Below, one piece after another: positions 1-4,782 of a stretch of DNA of 5,635 bases (its first letter is position 1; each line of letters begins with the position of its first letter). The DNA comes from Bacteroidales bacterium Bact_07. GTDB lineage: Bacteria > Bacteroidota > Bacteroidia > Bacteroidales > Tenuifilaceae. The notes under the pieces are model-generated. The model saw only the letters and a list, made by a program, of their open reading frames with translations. It was not told the DNA's origin and made no database searches. The stretch spans positions 1-5,635 of the forward strand of contig LUYY01000065.1 in the NCBI GenBank assembly GCA_001603415.1, written 5' to 3'. The translations under genes and the position numbers were made by a program.

Positions 1-1
1 A

Positions 2-37
2 CATCCGGTTTTTTTCTTCCTACAATGAACAAATATA
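2..37 (-). promoter_or_regulatory. Possible divergent minus-strand promoter at left edge (alternatively the tail of an upstream terminator)
   Basis: On the minus strand, bases 37 to 30 read TATATTTG, an exact match to the Bacteroidota -7 element TAnnTTTG. Downstream on that strand there is a purine-rich AGGAAG (about 20-15) and an ATG at 4-2, so a divergent gene could begin here and run off the window. No convincing -33 TTTG was found at the usual spacing. The competing reading is that CCGG followed by seven T (5-15) is the end of an intrinsic terminator of an upstream plus-strand gene. The window cuts the element, so neither reading can be proven. Confidence 0.3.
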
Positions 38-79
38 TGTAACAACAACTATTTCAATGCTTTAATCAACAAATTACCA

Positions 80-101
80 CTTTACATAAACTTAACATAC
101 A
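80..101. repeat. Tandem 11-bp direct repeat upstream of the 177-518 gene
   Basis: CTTTACATAAA (80-90) is followed directly by CTTAACATACA (91-101), matching at 9 of 11 positions. Head-to-tail 11-bp repeats are the arrangement bound by OmpR/PhoB-type response regulators. The repeat ends about 40 bases before the candidate -7 element at 140-147, a plausible place for an activator site. AT-rich DNA yields such repeats by chance, so its role as an operator is inference. Confidence 0.35.
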
Positions 102-139
102 AATCATTTTAAGGTAATAATCAAGCAATGTTGAAGTAT

Positions 140-147
140 TTACTTTG
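140..147 (+). promoter_or_regulatory. Candidate -7 element for the 177-518 gene
   Basis: TTACTTTG matches the Bacteroidota -7 consensus TAnnTTTG at all but one fixed position. It lies 29 bases before the ATG at 177, which would give a short A-rich 5' leader, normal for this phylum. I see no clear -33 TTTG at the expected spacing, so the call is tentative. Confidence 0.4.
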
Positions 148-176
148 CATTAGTTAAAAGTGAAAACCATACTGCA

Positions 177-518
177 ATGAAAAAGATACTATCAATTTTA
201 ATCGTAAGCATGTTGGCAATGAATGTAATAGCTGCCAACGAAGATGCTAAAAAAGAATCAACCGAAACTTCCACCACAATGGTAAACACCATTAAGGGTA
301 AAGTAGTTGACAAGTCAACTGGCGAAGCATTAGCCGGTGTATCGGTAAAACTTGATGAAAATACAATTGTTTACACCGATTTTGATGGAAACTTTACCAT
401 CAACCTTACCCAGCCTAAGGCTAAAATTTGTGTTAGCTTGATATCCTACGCCACAACCGAGGTTGAAGTGAAAAAAAGTTCTAACCAAGTTAAAATCGAA
501 CTAAATGCTGTAGAGTAA
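177..518 (+). CDS. Secreted stand-alone CarboxypepD_reg-like domain protein
   Basis: The 113-residue protein begins with a clear signal peptide: KK at 2-3, a hydrophobic core to about residue 18, and likely cleavage near A19-A20. A polar Ser/Thr/Glu/Lys-rich linker follows (about 21-38). The rest is one beta-sandwich of the CarboxypepD_reg-like (DUF4480/TonB-receptor N-terminal) type, with the hallmark pattern I-x-G-x-V-V-D-x-x-T-G-E-x-L-x-G-V-x-V at 39-57, T-D-F-D-G-N-F at 67-73 and V-S-L-I-S-Y at 85-90. In this phylum the domain usually sits at the N terminus of SusC/TonB-dependent receptors or of carboxypeptidase-regulatory proteins; here it is alone, and no receptor is encoded in the window. 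It probably acts in the periplasm or outside the cell; no enzymatic residues are expected. It has its own terminator. The ATG at 177 is the only start giving the full signal peptide. Confidence 0.85.
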   Translation: MKKILSILIVSMLAMNVIAANEDAKKESTETSTTMVNTIKGKVVDKSTGEALAGVSVKLDENTIVYTDFDGNFTINLTQPKAKICVSLISYATTEVEVKKSSNQVKIELNAVE

Positions 519-548
519 TTTCCAACACTCAATTTATACTGTTAAACC

Positions 549-580
549 AGAGTCGGATGCCCTAATCCGGCTCTTTTTTT
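549..580 (+). terminator. Intrinsic terminator after the 177-518 gene
   Basis: AGAGTCGGAT (549-558) pairs with ATCCGGCTCT (565-574) over 10 bp with a single G-U wobble, leaving a 6-base loop. The stem runs into seven T (574-580). It lies about 30 bases past the stop codon and separates this gene from the lipoprotein gene. Confidence 0.92.
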
Positions 581-591
581 ATCCTTAACCT

Positions 592-615
592 TAATGTAAC
601 AAACTGCTAATGTAA
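592..615. repeat. Direct repeat TAATGTAA x2 upstream of the lipoprotein gene
   Basis: TAATGTAA occurs at 592-599 and again at 608-615, 16 bases apart and 40-60 bases before the -7 element at 655-662. The ATGTAA core also occurs, in either orientation, in the left-edge intergenic region (37-42 plus; 82-87 minus). It could be a regulator half-site, but low-complexity AT-rich DNA makes chance a real alternative. Confidence 0.25.
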
Positions 616-654
616 AGCTAAGCTGCACTTAACGATAAAGTTCGATAAGCAGAA

Positions 655-662
655 TACTTTTG
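655..662 (+). promoter_or_regulatory. Candidate -7 element for the lipoprotein gene
   Basis: TACTTTTG is an exact match to the Bacteroidota -7 consensus TAnnTTTG. It lies 44 bases before the ATG at 707, and the leader between them is A-rich with no Shine-Dalgarno sequence. No good -33 element was seen. The terminator just upstream makes a promoter in this gap necessary. Confidence 0.5.
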
Positions 663-706
663 GACTGTGAAAAAGAAAATTATCTACCCCTTAAATAAAT
701 TAATGT

Positions 707-2050
707 ATGAATCGTAAGAAAAGTAATCTGCTTTTAATTGCAGTGGCCTTATTAGGCTTAGCAGTAACATCGTGCGATAAGAATGACGATGAAACCCCTA
801 AAGGAACTAAAAAAACCGTTTCGGGTCAAATTTCGCAGAACACCCTTTGGGAAGCAAAGGATACCATCATTCTCGATGGTTTTGTTTATGTAAAATCAGG
901 AGCAACACTTACCATTGAGCCTGGAACTCTGATTAAAGGGTTAAGCGATTCAAAGGCTTGCCTAATAGTAGAACGTGGCGCAAAAATTATAGCTAATGGT
1001 ACTGCCCAAAAACCTATTGTTTTTACTAGCGATAAACCTGCTGGCGAGCGTAAACCTGGCGACTGGGCTGGTATAATCATTTGCGGTAAAGCCCCTATCA
1101 ATCAGGTTGGAGGTGAAGCCGAACTTGAAGGGGGAACCGGCGCTGTTTACGGTGGTACCGATCCTAACGATAACTCAGGGATACTCCGTTATGTTCGTAT
1201 TGAATTTGCCGGTTACGAGGTATCGAACGGTAACGAGATTAACGGCTTAACCATGGGTGGTGTTGGTAGTGGAACTACCATTGAGTATGTGCAGGTTTCA
1301 TTTGGTCGTGATGACTCCTTCGAATGGTTTGGCGGTAGTGTTAATGCCAAGTACCTTGTTTCGTACCGGGGTGGCGATGACGACTTTGACACCGACAACG
1401 GTTTCAGTGGTAAAATTCAGTTTGGTTTCATACTTCGCGGTCCTGAAGAAGCCGATAAATCAGATGCCTCTAACGGCTTTGAATCCGATAACGATGCCAG
1501 CGGTTCATCGAACAGCCCTCTTACCTCGGCAAAGTTCAGTAATATTACCATACTTGGCCCCTATGCCACCAAAACCCAAGCTAACGTTAACCCCAACCAT
1601 AAGTATGGTTTAAGACTTCGCAGAAATACCCGTTTGAGCCTTTACAATTCAATAATCGCTGGTTTTAATACTGGTATCTTTCTCGAAGGCCCTTCAATGA
1701 ACCTTTACAATGCTGCCAACGGCCCCGAAATTAAAAACTGCTTAATGGCTGGTATGATTAAAAACTACAACGCCAAAACCGATGGTACCAGCTTAACCCA
1801 AGAACAGTACGAAACCATGTTTGCTGCTGGCAACAACACCCTTTACACCGAAAATGCTGACCTTAAGCTTACCAACGCATGGAACTGGGGTAATGTTAAC
1901 CCAATGCCCCAGGCAGGCTCACCTGCTCTTAGCGGAGCTTCCTTTACCGGCCTCACAGGTTTTGAAACAGTTACATTCCGTGGAGGTTTTGGTACCCAGA
2001 ACTGGACTGAAGGCTGGTGCAACTGGGATCCACAAAATACCAATTACTAA
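707..2050 (+). CDS. Surface lipoprotein, conserved Bacteroidota beta-helix-like family of unknown function
   Basis: This 447-residue protein starts with a lipoprotein signal: basic N-terminus NRKK, hydrophobic core, lipobox V-T-S-C with lipidated C23. The residues after it, DKNDDE (24-29), resemble the acidic lipoprotein export signal that sends Bacteroidota lipoproteins to the cell surface. Residues about 57-108 form a parallel beta-helix-like edge (Y-V-x-S-G-A-T-L-T-I-E-P-G-T, then I-V-E-R-G-A-K-I-x-A-N-G-T, then P-I-V-F-T-S). Family-wide motifs follow: G-D-W-A-G-I-I-I-C-G (118-127), F-E-W-F-G-G (205-210), a D-D-D-F-D-T-D cluster (224-230) that could bind metal, and an aromatic end with W-x-x-G-W. 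I recognise the family from many Bacteroidota genomes but know of no proven function. ATG 703 is rejected because it meets a stop after four codons; 707 gives the intact lipobox. Own promoter and terminator suggest a single-gene unit. Confidence 0.85.
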   Translation: MNRKKSNLLLIAVALLGLAVTSCDKNDDETPKGTKKTVSGQISQNTLWEAKDTIILDGFVYVKSGATLTIEPGTLIKGLSDSKACLIVERGAKIIANGTAQKPIVFTSDKPAGERKPGDWAGIIICGKAPINQVGGEAELEGGTGAVYGGTDPNDNSGILRYVRIEFAGYEVSNGNEINGLTMGGVGSGTTIEYVQVSFGRDDSFEWFGGSVNAKYLVSYRGGDDDFDTDNGFSGKIQFGFILRGPEEADKSDASNGFESDNDASGSSNSPLTSAKFSNITILGPYATKTQANVNPNHKYGLRLRRNTRLSLYNSIIAGFNTGIFLEGPSMNLYNAANGPEIKNCLMAGMIKNYNAKTDGTSLTQEQYETMFAAGNNTLYTENADLKLTNAWNWGNVNPMPQAGSPALSGASFTGLTGFETVTFRGGFGTQNWTEGWCNWDPQNTNY

Positions 2051-2070
2051 CATAAACACTTTTTATAATC

Positions 2071-2102
2071 AAAAAACTTTCCGTATATCGGGAAGTTTTT
2101 TT
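2071..2102 (+). terminator. Intrinsic terminator after the lipoprotein gene
   Basis: A run of A then CTTTCCG (2071-2083) pairs with CGGGAAG and a run of T (2089-2102) around a 5-base loop, with one G-U wobble. The A and T flanks make the stem roughly symmetric, so it may also work on the minus strand. It ends 44 bases before the start of the MORN-repeat gene. Confidence 0.9.
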
Positions 2103-2117
2103 GCACCTTTTTTGTAG

Positions 2118-2125
2118 TATTTTCG
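2118..2125 (+). promoter_or_regulatory. Candidate -7 element for the MORN-repeat gene
   Basis: TATTTTCG matches TAnnTTTG except for one T-to-C change. It lies just after the terminator at 2071-2102 and 20 bases before the ATG at 2146. No -33 element is clear because the T-rich terminator tail occupies the site. Confidence 0.4.
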
Positions 2126-2145
2126 TAGAATGTAAAAAAAATATT

Positions 2146-2604
2146 ATGAAGGCATTTTTAGCATTTCTTTTTTCATTAACCGCAATGGTTAGCCTTGCGC
2201 AAACCAGCGTAATTGAACGTGATGGCAAGTACTACGATGGTAACGGAAATCTCTACTCCGGACGATACACCATATATTACGAAAACGGAAATATTAAGGT
2301 TGACGCTACTATCGCAAATGGCTTGCCCAATGGTGAGATGAAATTATTCTATCCAACCGGTAAGATTCAGGAAATAAGGACTTATAGCCTTGGTGAGAAG
2401 GATGGCCGCTGGGAGAAATGGAACGAAAAAGGCATTAAGGTTTCCGAGGCCAACTTTGTAAAGGGTAAGAAGCACGGTAAATGGTACGTATGGGACGAGA
2501 ATGGAACTCTCCGCTACGATATGACCTATAATGACGGCGAAAAAAGCGGTACTTGGATCATTTTCGATGAAAGCGGCAAAGAAACTTCGCGGAAAGAATA
2601 CTAA
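2146..2604 (+). CDS. Exported MORN_2 (YwqK-like) repeat protein
   Basis: A 152-residue protein starting at ATG 2146. The reading frame stays open upstream to 2101, but that extension lies in the preceding terminator and would bury the signal peptide, so 2146 is preferred. Residues 1-19 form a signal peptide with probable cleavage near A18-Q19. The mature part is almost entirely 22-25-residue MORN_2 repeats, whose units begin near G39, G63, G87, G111 and G135 and share G-x-W/Y-x-x-Y/W-x-x-x-G-x-x-x. The third and fourth units (G-R-W-E-K-W and G-K-W-Y-V-W) are the most regular. Such repeats fold as beta-hairpin meanders; the family is often labelled 'toxin-antitoxin YwqK antitoxin', but with a signal peptide and no toxin nearby that role is unlikely. 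It probably sits in the periplasm or outer envelope; its partner is unknown. No intrinsic terminator follows. Confidence 0.85.
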   Translation: MKAFLAFLFSLTAMVSLAQTSVIERDGKYYDGNGNLYSGRYTIYYENGNIKVDATIANGLPNGEMKLFYPTGKIQEIRTYSLGEKDGRWEKWNEKGIKVSEANFVKGKKHGKWYVWDENGTLRYDMTYNDGEKSGTWIIFDESGKETSRKEY

Positions 2605-2615
2605 GCAGCAAATTC

Positions 2616-2632
2616 CACTTTGTAAAAAAGTG
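2616..2632 (+). repeat. Small hairpin after the MORN-repeat gene
   Basis: CACTTT (2616-2621) and AAAGTG (2627-2632) are perfect complements around a 5-base loop. There is no T-tract behind it, so it is not a standard terminator. CACTTTG recurs at 2660-2666 inside the larger inverted repeat downstream. Confidence 0.35.
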
Positions 2633-2633
2633 T

Positions 2634-2641
2634 TACATTTG
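2634..2641 (+). promoter_or_regulatory. Candidate -7 element for the SDR-VOC pair
   Basis: TACATTTG exactly matches the Bacteroidota -7 consensus TAnnTTTG and lies 47 bases before the SDR start. A second, weaker option is TCACTTTG at 2659-2666, with TTTG at 2638-2641 as its -33 element 17 bases upstream. The two options predict different transcript starts: the upstream one (start near 2648) and the downstream one (start near 2673) would each leave out part or all of the left arm of the inverted repeat at 2637-2690. Confidence 0.4.
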
Positions 2642-2690
2642 ACATCAAATTTTTTGAGTCACTTTGCTCATTGTTAATTTGATGTTAAAT
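2637..2690 (+). promoter_or_regulatory. Long inverted repeat overlapping the SDR start codon
   Basis: ATTTGACATCAAATT (2637-2651) and AATTTGATGTTAAAT (2676-2690) are complementary over 15 positions, with 10 consecutive perfect base pairs in the middle and a single G-U wobble. Within the 24-base spacer, TGAG (2655-2658) and CTCA (2667-2670) can pair as an inner stem. The right arm ends with the A and U of the ATG at 2689. In a read-through RNA from the MORN gene the start codon would be partly sequestered. At the DNA level the left arm is itself a dyad (ATTTG-acat-CAAAT, 2637-2650), as expected of an operator. No T-tract follows, so it is not an ordinary terminator. Confidence 0.55.
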
Positions 2691-3486
2691 GATTTCGTTT
2701 AAAAACCGATTGGTATGGATTACCGGAGCCTCTTCCGGCATAGGTAGAGAATTAGCTCTTCAGTTAGCCGAAGAGGGTGCACACCTCATTCTCTCATCGA
2801 ACGATGCTCAGGAATTAAGCCATGTGGCCGATGAGTGCCGCGAGTTCACCTCATTTTGCCAGGAATACCCTTTCGACCTTTCGAATCCCGAAGAGGTCAA
2901 GATCACTGCCGAGACCATTATTAATACATACGAACAAATTTTCCTGCTCATTAACAACGGTGGCATTAGCCAACGCTCGCTTGTTAAGGACACACCGGTT
3001 GATATCGACCGTAAAATAATGGAGATAGATTACTTTTCCTACGTAATCCTAACCAAAGCGGTTTTACCCGGTATGATTGAAGCCGGAGAGGGTTTTATTG
3101 CTGCCACGAGCAGCATTTCAGGCAAATTTGGGTTTCCACTACGCTCATCGTACGCAGCAGCAAAACATGCCATTCAGGGCTTTTTTGAGACACTCCGAGC
3201 CGAAATGAAACCCCACAACATATCGGTAACCATTGCCTACCCCGGTCGAATCCAAACCAATATCTCACTACGAGCCATTGACGAAAAGGGTAAGGAACAT
3301 GGTGTAATGGATCCCGGTCAGCTAAACGGGCTAAGTGCAAAGGAATGCGCCCGGCAGTACATTCGAGCTATTAAAAAACGAAAACCGGAGGTTTACATAG
3401 GCAAAAGTGAGATTTTGATGGTGCACATTAAACGCCTATTCCCAAGCATCTTTTTCAGAATTGTAACCAAAATCAAACCTACATAA
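2689..3486 (+). CDS. Short-chain dehydrogenase/reductase (SDR), DHRS7-like
   Basis: A 265-residue classical SDR of normal length, cytosolic by lack of a signal peptide. The Rossmann cofactor motif T-G-A-S-S-G-I-G is at 12-19. N-N-G-G-I-S-Q-R at 89-96 replaces the usual NNAG and is the signature of the DHRS7-type subgroup. The catalytic Ser-Tyr-Lys are S142, Y155 and K159 (Y-A-A-A-K), and P-G-R-I-x-T at 185-190 follows strand six. Two points are odd: D114 stands where classical SDRs have the fourth catalytic residue Asn (E-I-D-Y-F), and N38-D39 replace the Arg pair usual in NADPH-using relatives after strand two. Family knowledge predicts NAD(P)-dependent oxidation or reduction of a carbonyl/alcohol; the substrate is unknown. 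The C-terminal 30 residues are basic and hydrophobic and might touch the membrane. It is followed after 5 bases by the VOC gene, so the two are probably co-transcribed. Confidence 0.92.
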   Translation: MISFKNRLVWITGASSGIGRELALQLAEEGAHLILSSNDAQELSHVADECREFTSFCQEYPFDLSNPEEVKITAETIINTYEQIFLLINNGGISQRSLVKDTPVDIDRKIMEIDYFSYVILTKAVLPGMIEAGEGFIAATSSISGKFGFPLRSSYAAAKHAIQGFFETLRAEMKPHNISVTIAYPGRIQTNISLRAIDEKGKEHGVMDPGQLNGLSAKECARQYIRAIKKRKPEVYIGKSEILMVHIKRLFPSIFFRIVTKIKPT

Positions 3487-3491
3487 TCATT

Positions 3492-4568
3492 ATGTCGAAA
3501 ATAATATACGGTATTCAGCAAGTTGGCATCGGAGTATCGAACCTAACCGAGGCATGGAAGTGGTACAAGGAACACCTTGGGTTCGATATTCGTATTTTTG
3601 AAGACAATACTGTTGCCGAGCTAATGCTCCCATATACAGGCGGGCAACCCCAACAACGCCATGCAGCCCTTGCCCTTAACATGCAAGGTGGCGGTGGCCT
3701 TGAAATTTGGCAGTACAAAGGTCGTACTCCGCTAATGCCAGAGTTTCAGGTTCAACTGGGCGATCACGGAATTTTTGCAGCAAAAGTCAAATGCCCCGAT
3801 GTTAAAAAAGCCTATGAGTACTTTGAAAGCAAGGGTGTTCCAGTAAGTCAACTCTCTATTAGACCTAATGGCGAAGAGCATTTCTTTATAAAAGACCCAT
3901 TTGGCAACTTCTTCGAAATATTCAGCCACAGCTACATTTTCAAAAACGAGAAAAAGCCAGTTTCGGGAATTGGCGGCGCCATTATTGGCGTTAGCGATAT
4001 CGATAAAGCCTTAAAGGTTTATAGCGATATTCTGGGATACGATACCATTGTTTACGACAAAACCGGCAACTTTGATGATCTTGCCGAACTCCCCGGCGGT
4101 AAGGGAAATTTCCGTAGAATGTTACTCACCCACTCCGAGAACCGAAAAGGAAGTTTCAGCAATTTCTTCGGTAAATCGGAAATAGAGTTAGTTCAAGCAC
4201 TCGACCGTGAACCCAATAAAATTTTCAAAAATCGTTTCTGGGGCGATTTAGGTTTTATTCACCTGTGCTTCGACATGAAAAACATGAACGACCTTGAAAA
4301 GGAGTGTGTTGAAAAAGGATTTCCATTCACCGTAAATTCCAATGTAAAACACAACGAAAAAGGTAGTTTTGATATGGGCGAAGCCGCAGGGCACTTCTCA
4401 TATATTGAAGACCCTGATGGTACTCTCATTGAGTTTGTTGAAACCCATCGGCTGCCACTCATTAAACCCCTTGGTATTCAACTCAACATGGATAAACGTG
4501 ACCCTTATAAACCAATCCCCAACTGGATTACTAAACTCCTAAGCCTGAAAAGAGTTAAAAATTTATAG
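3492..4568 (+). CDS. Two-domain vicinal oxygen chelate (VOC) / glyoxalase-dioxygenase superfamily protein
   Basis: A 358-residue cytosolic protein with two VOC domains. Domain 1 covers about residues 5-148 (G-I-G-V-S-N-L-T-E-A-W-K-W-Y at 12-25; D-P-F-G-N-F-F-E at 135-142). Domain 2 covers about 160-318 (I-G-V-S-D-I-D-K-A-L-K-V-Y at 165-177; D-P-D-G-T-L-I-E at 307-314). A proline-rich tail follows. By motif position the metal-ligand sites in domain 1 are Q10, E71, a non-ligand I94, and E142; in domain 2 they are G162, E232, H257 and E314. VOC enzymes act on glutathione adducts, catechols, epoxides or antibiotics, and nothing here fixes the substrate. Its length resembles 4-hydroxyphenylpyruvate dioxygenase, but that family's conserved C-terminal motifs are absent. 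It probably forms an operon with the SDR gene and ends the unit at a strong terminator. Confidence 0.88.
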   Translation: MSKIIYGIQQVGIGVSNLTEAWKWYKEHLGFDIRIFEDNTVAELMLPYTGGQPQQRHAALALNMQGGGGLEIWQYKGRTPLMPEFQVQLGDHGIFAAKVKCPDVKKAYEYFESKGVPVSQLSIRPNGEEHFFIKDPFGNFFEIFSHSYIFKNEKKPVSGIGGAIIGVSDIDKALKVYSDILGYDTIVYDKTGNFDDLAELPGGKGNFRRMLLTHSENRKGSFSNFFGKSEIELVQALDREPNKIFKNRFWGDLGFIHLCFDMKNMNDLEKECVEKGFPFTVNSNVKHNEKGSFDMGEAAGHFSYIEDPDGTLIEFVETHRLPLIKPLGIQLNMDKRDPYKPIPNWITKLLSLKRVKNL

Positions 4569-4569
4569 C

Positions 4570-4604
4570 ATGAAAGGCTACCTTACCGGTAGCCTTCATT
4601 TTTT
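4570..4604 (+). terminator. Intrinsic terminator after the VOC gene
   Basis: AGGCTACC (4575-4582) pairs perfectly with GGTAGCCT (4588-4595) around a 5-base loop. The stem extends through TGA/TCA with a one-base bulge, and six T follow (4599-4604). It lies immediately after the TAG stop and closes the SDR-VOC unit. Confidence 0.93.
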
Positions 4605-4755
4605 ATCAACACATGGCTTTAATGGCAACTCGAAAAATATTACCAAGGCAATTTAAACAGTATTGCGCATTAGGCAGAAGAATAAATTTATATCTAAAAT
4701 CGATATAAGTACTACTACTTTTCTTTCATCGTAGCATTTCACAAAATCCTTTTTG
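4605..4755. other. Intergenic spacer before the CotH-family gene, with small dyads
   Basis: This stretch holds no convincing gene. It contains three short inverted repeats. TTATATC/GATATAA (4688-4694 and 4702-4708) has perfect 7-bp arms and a 7-base gap. AAGTA/TACTT (4707-4711 and 4716-4720) overlaps it. ACAAAA/TTTTGT (4741-4746 and 4751-4756) abuts the -7 element of the next gene. Any could be an operator, but the DNA is AT-rich and short dyads are expected by chance. Confidence 0.35.
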
Positions 4756-4763
4756 TATTTTTG
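4756..4763 (+). promoter_or_regulatory. Candidate -7 element for the CotH-family gene
   Basis: TATTTTTG is an exact match to the Bacteroidota -7 consensus TAnnTTTG, 19 bases before the ATG at 4783, which implies a leader of roughly a dozen bases. A promoter is expected here because a strong terminator ends the preceding unit. The -33 element is not clear. Confidence 0.55.
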
Positions 4764-4782
4764 AAAATTAAGTTTACGTTAA

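Noticed and set aside
1257..1613. A 118-codon plus-strand frame inside the lipoprotein gene, and several minus-strand frames overlapping the main genes.
   Set aside because: They have no recognisable family features and overlap genes with clear family motifs; they are out-of-frame shadows.
2101..2145. Upstream extension of the MORN-repeat reading frame from a TTG at 2101.
   Set aside because: It starts inside the T-tract of the preceding terminator and places 15 residues before a clear signal peptide; ATG 2146 gives a standard exported protein.
2637..2690. Reading the long inverted repeat as an intrinsic terminator of the MORN gene.
   Set aside because: The stem is AT-rich, has a large loop, includes the next start codon and is not followed by a T-tract.
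3492..4568. 4-Hydroxyphenylpyruvate dioxygenase, considered for its matching length and two VOC domains.
   Set aside because: The conserved HPPD C-terminal motifs are absent and domain 2 has Gly at the first ligand position, where HPPD has a His.
4613..4708. A 31-codon plus-strand ORF, rich in Arg/Lys and without acidic residues, just after the VOC terminator.
   Set aside because: It has no promoter element or recognisable motif, and a random frame of this length is expected in this spacer.
4688..4720. Overlapping dyads TTATATC/GATATAA and AAGTA/TACTT as a definite operator.
   Set aside because: They are short arms in AT-rich spacer DNA, far from the -7 element; chance cannot be excluded, so they are only noted within the spacer entry.
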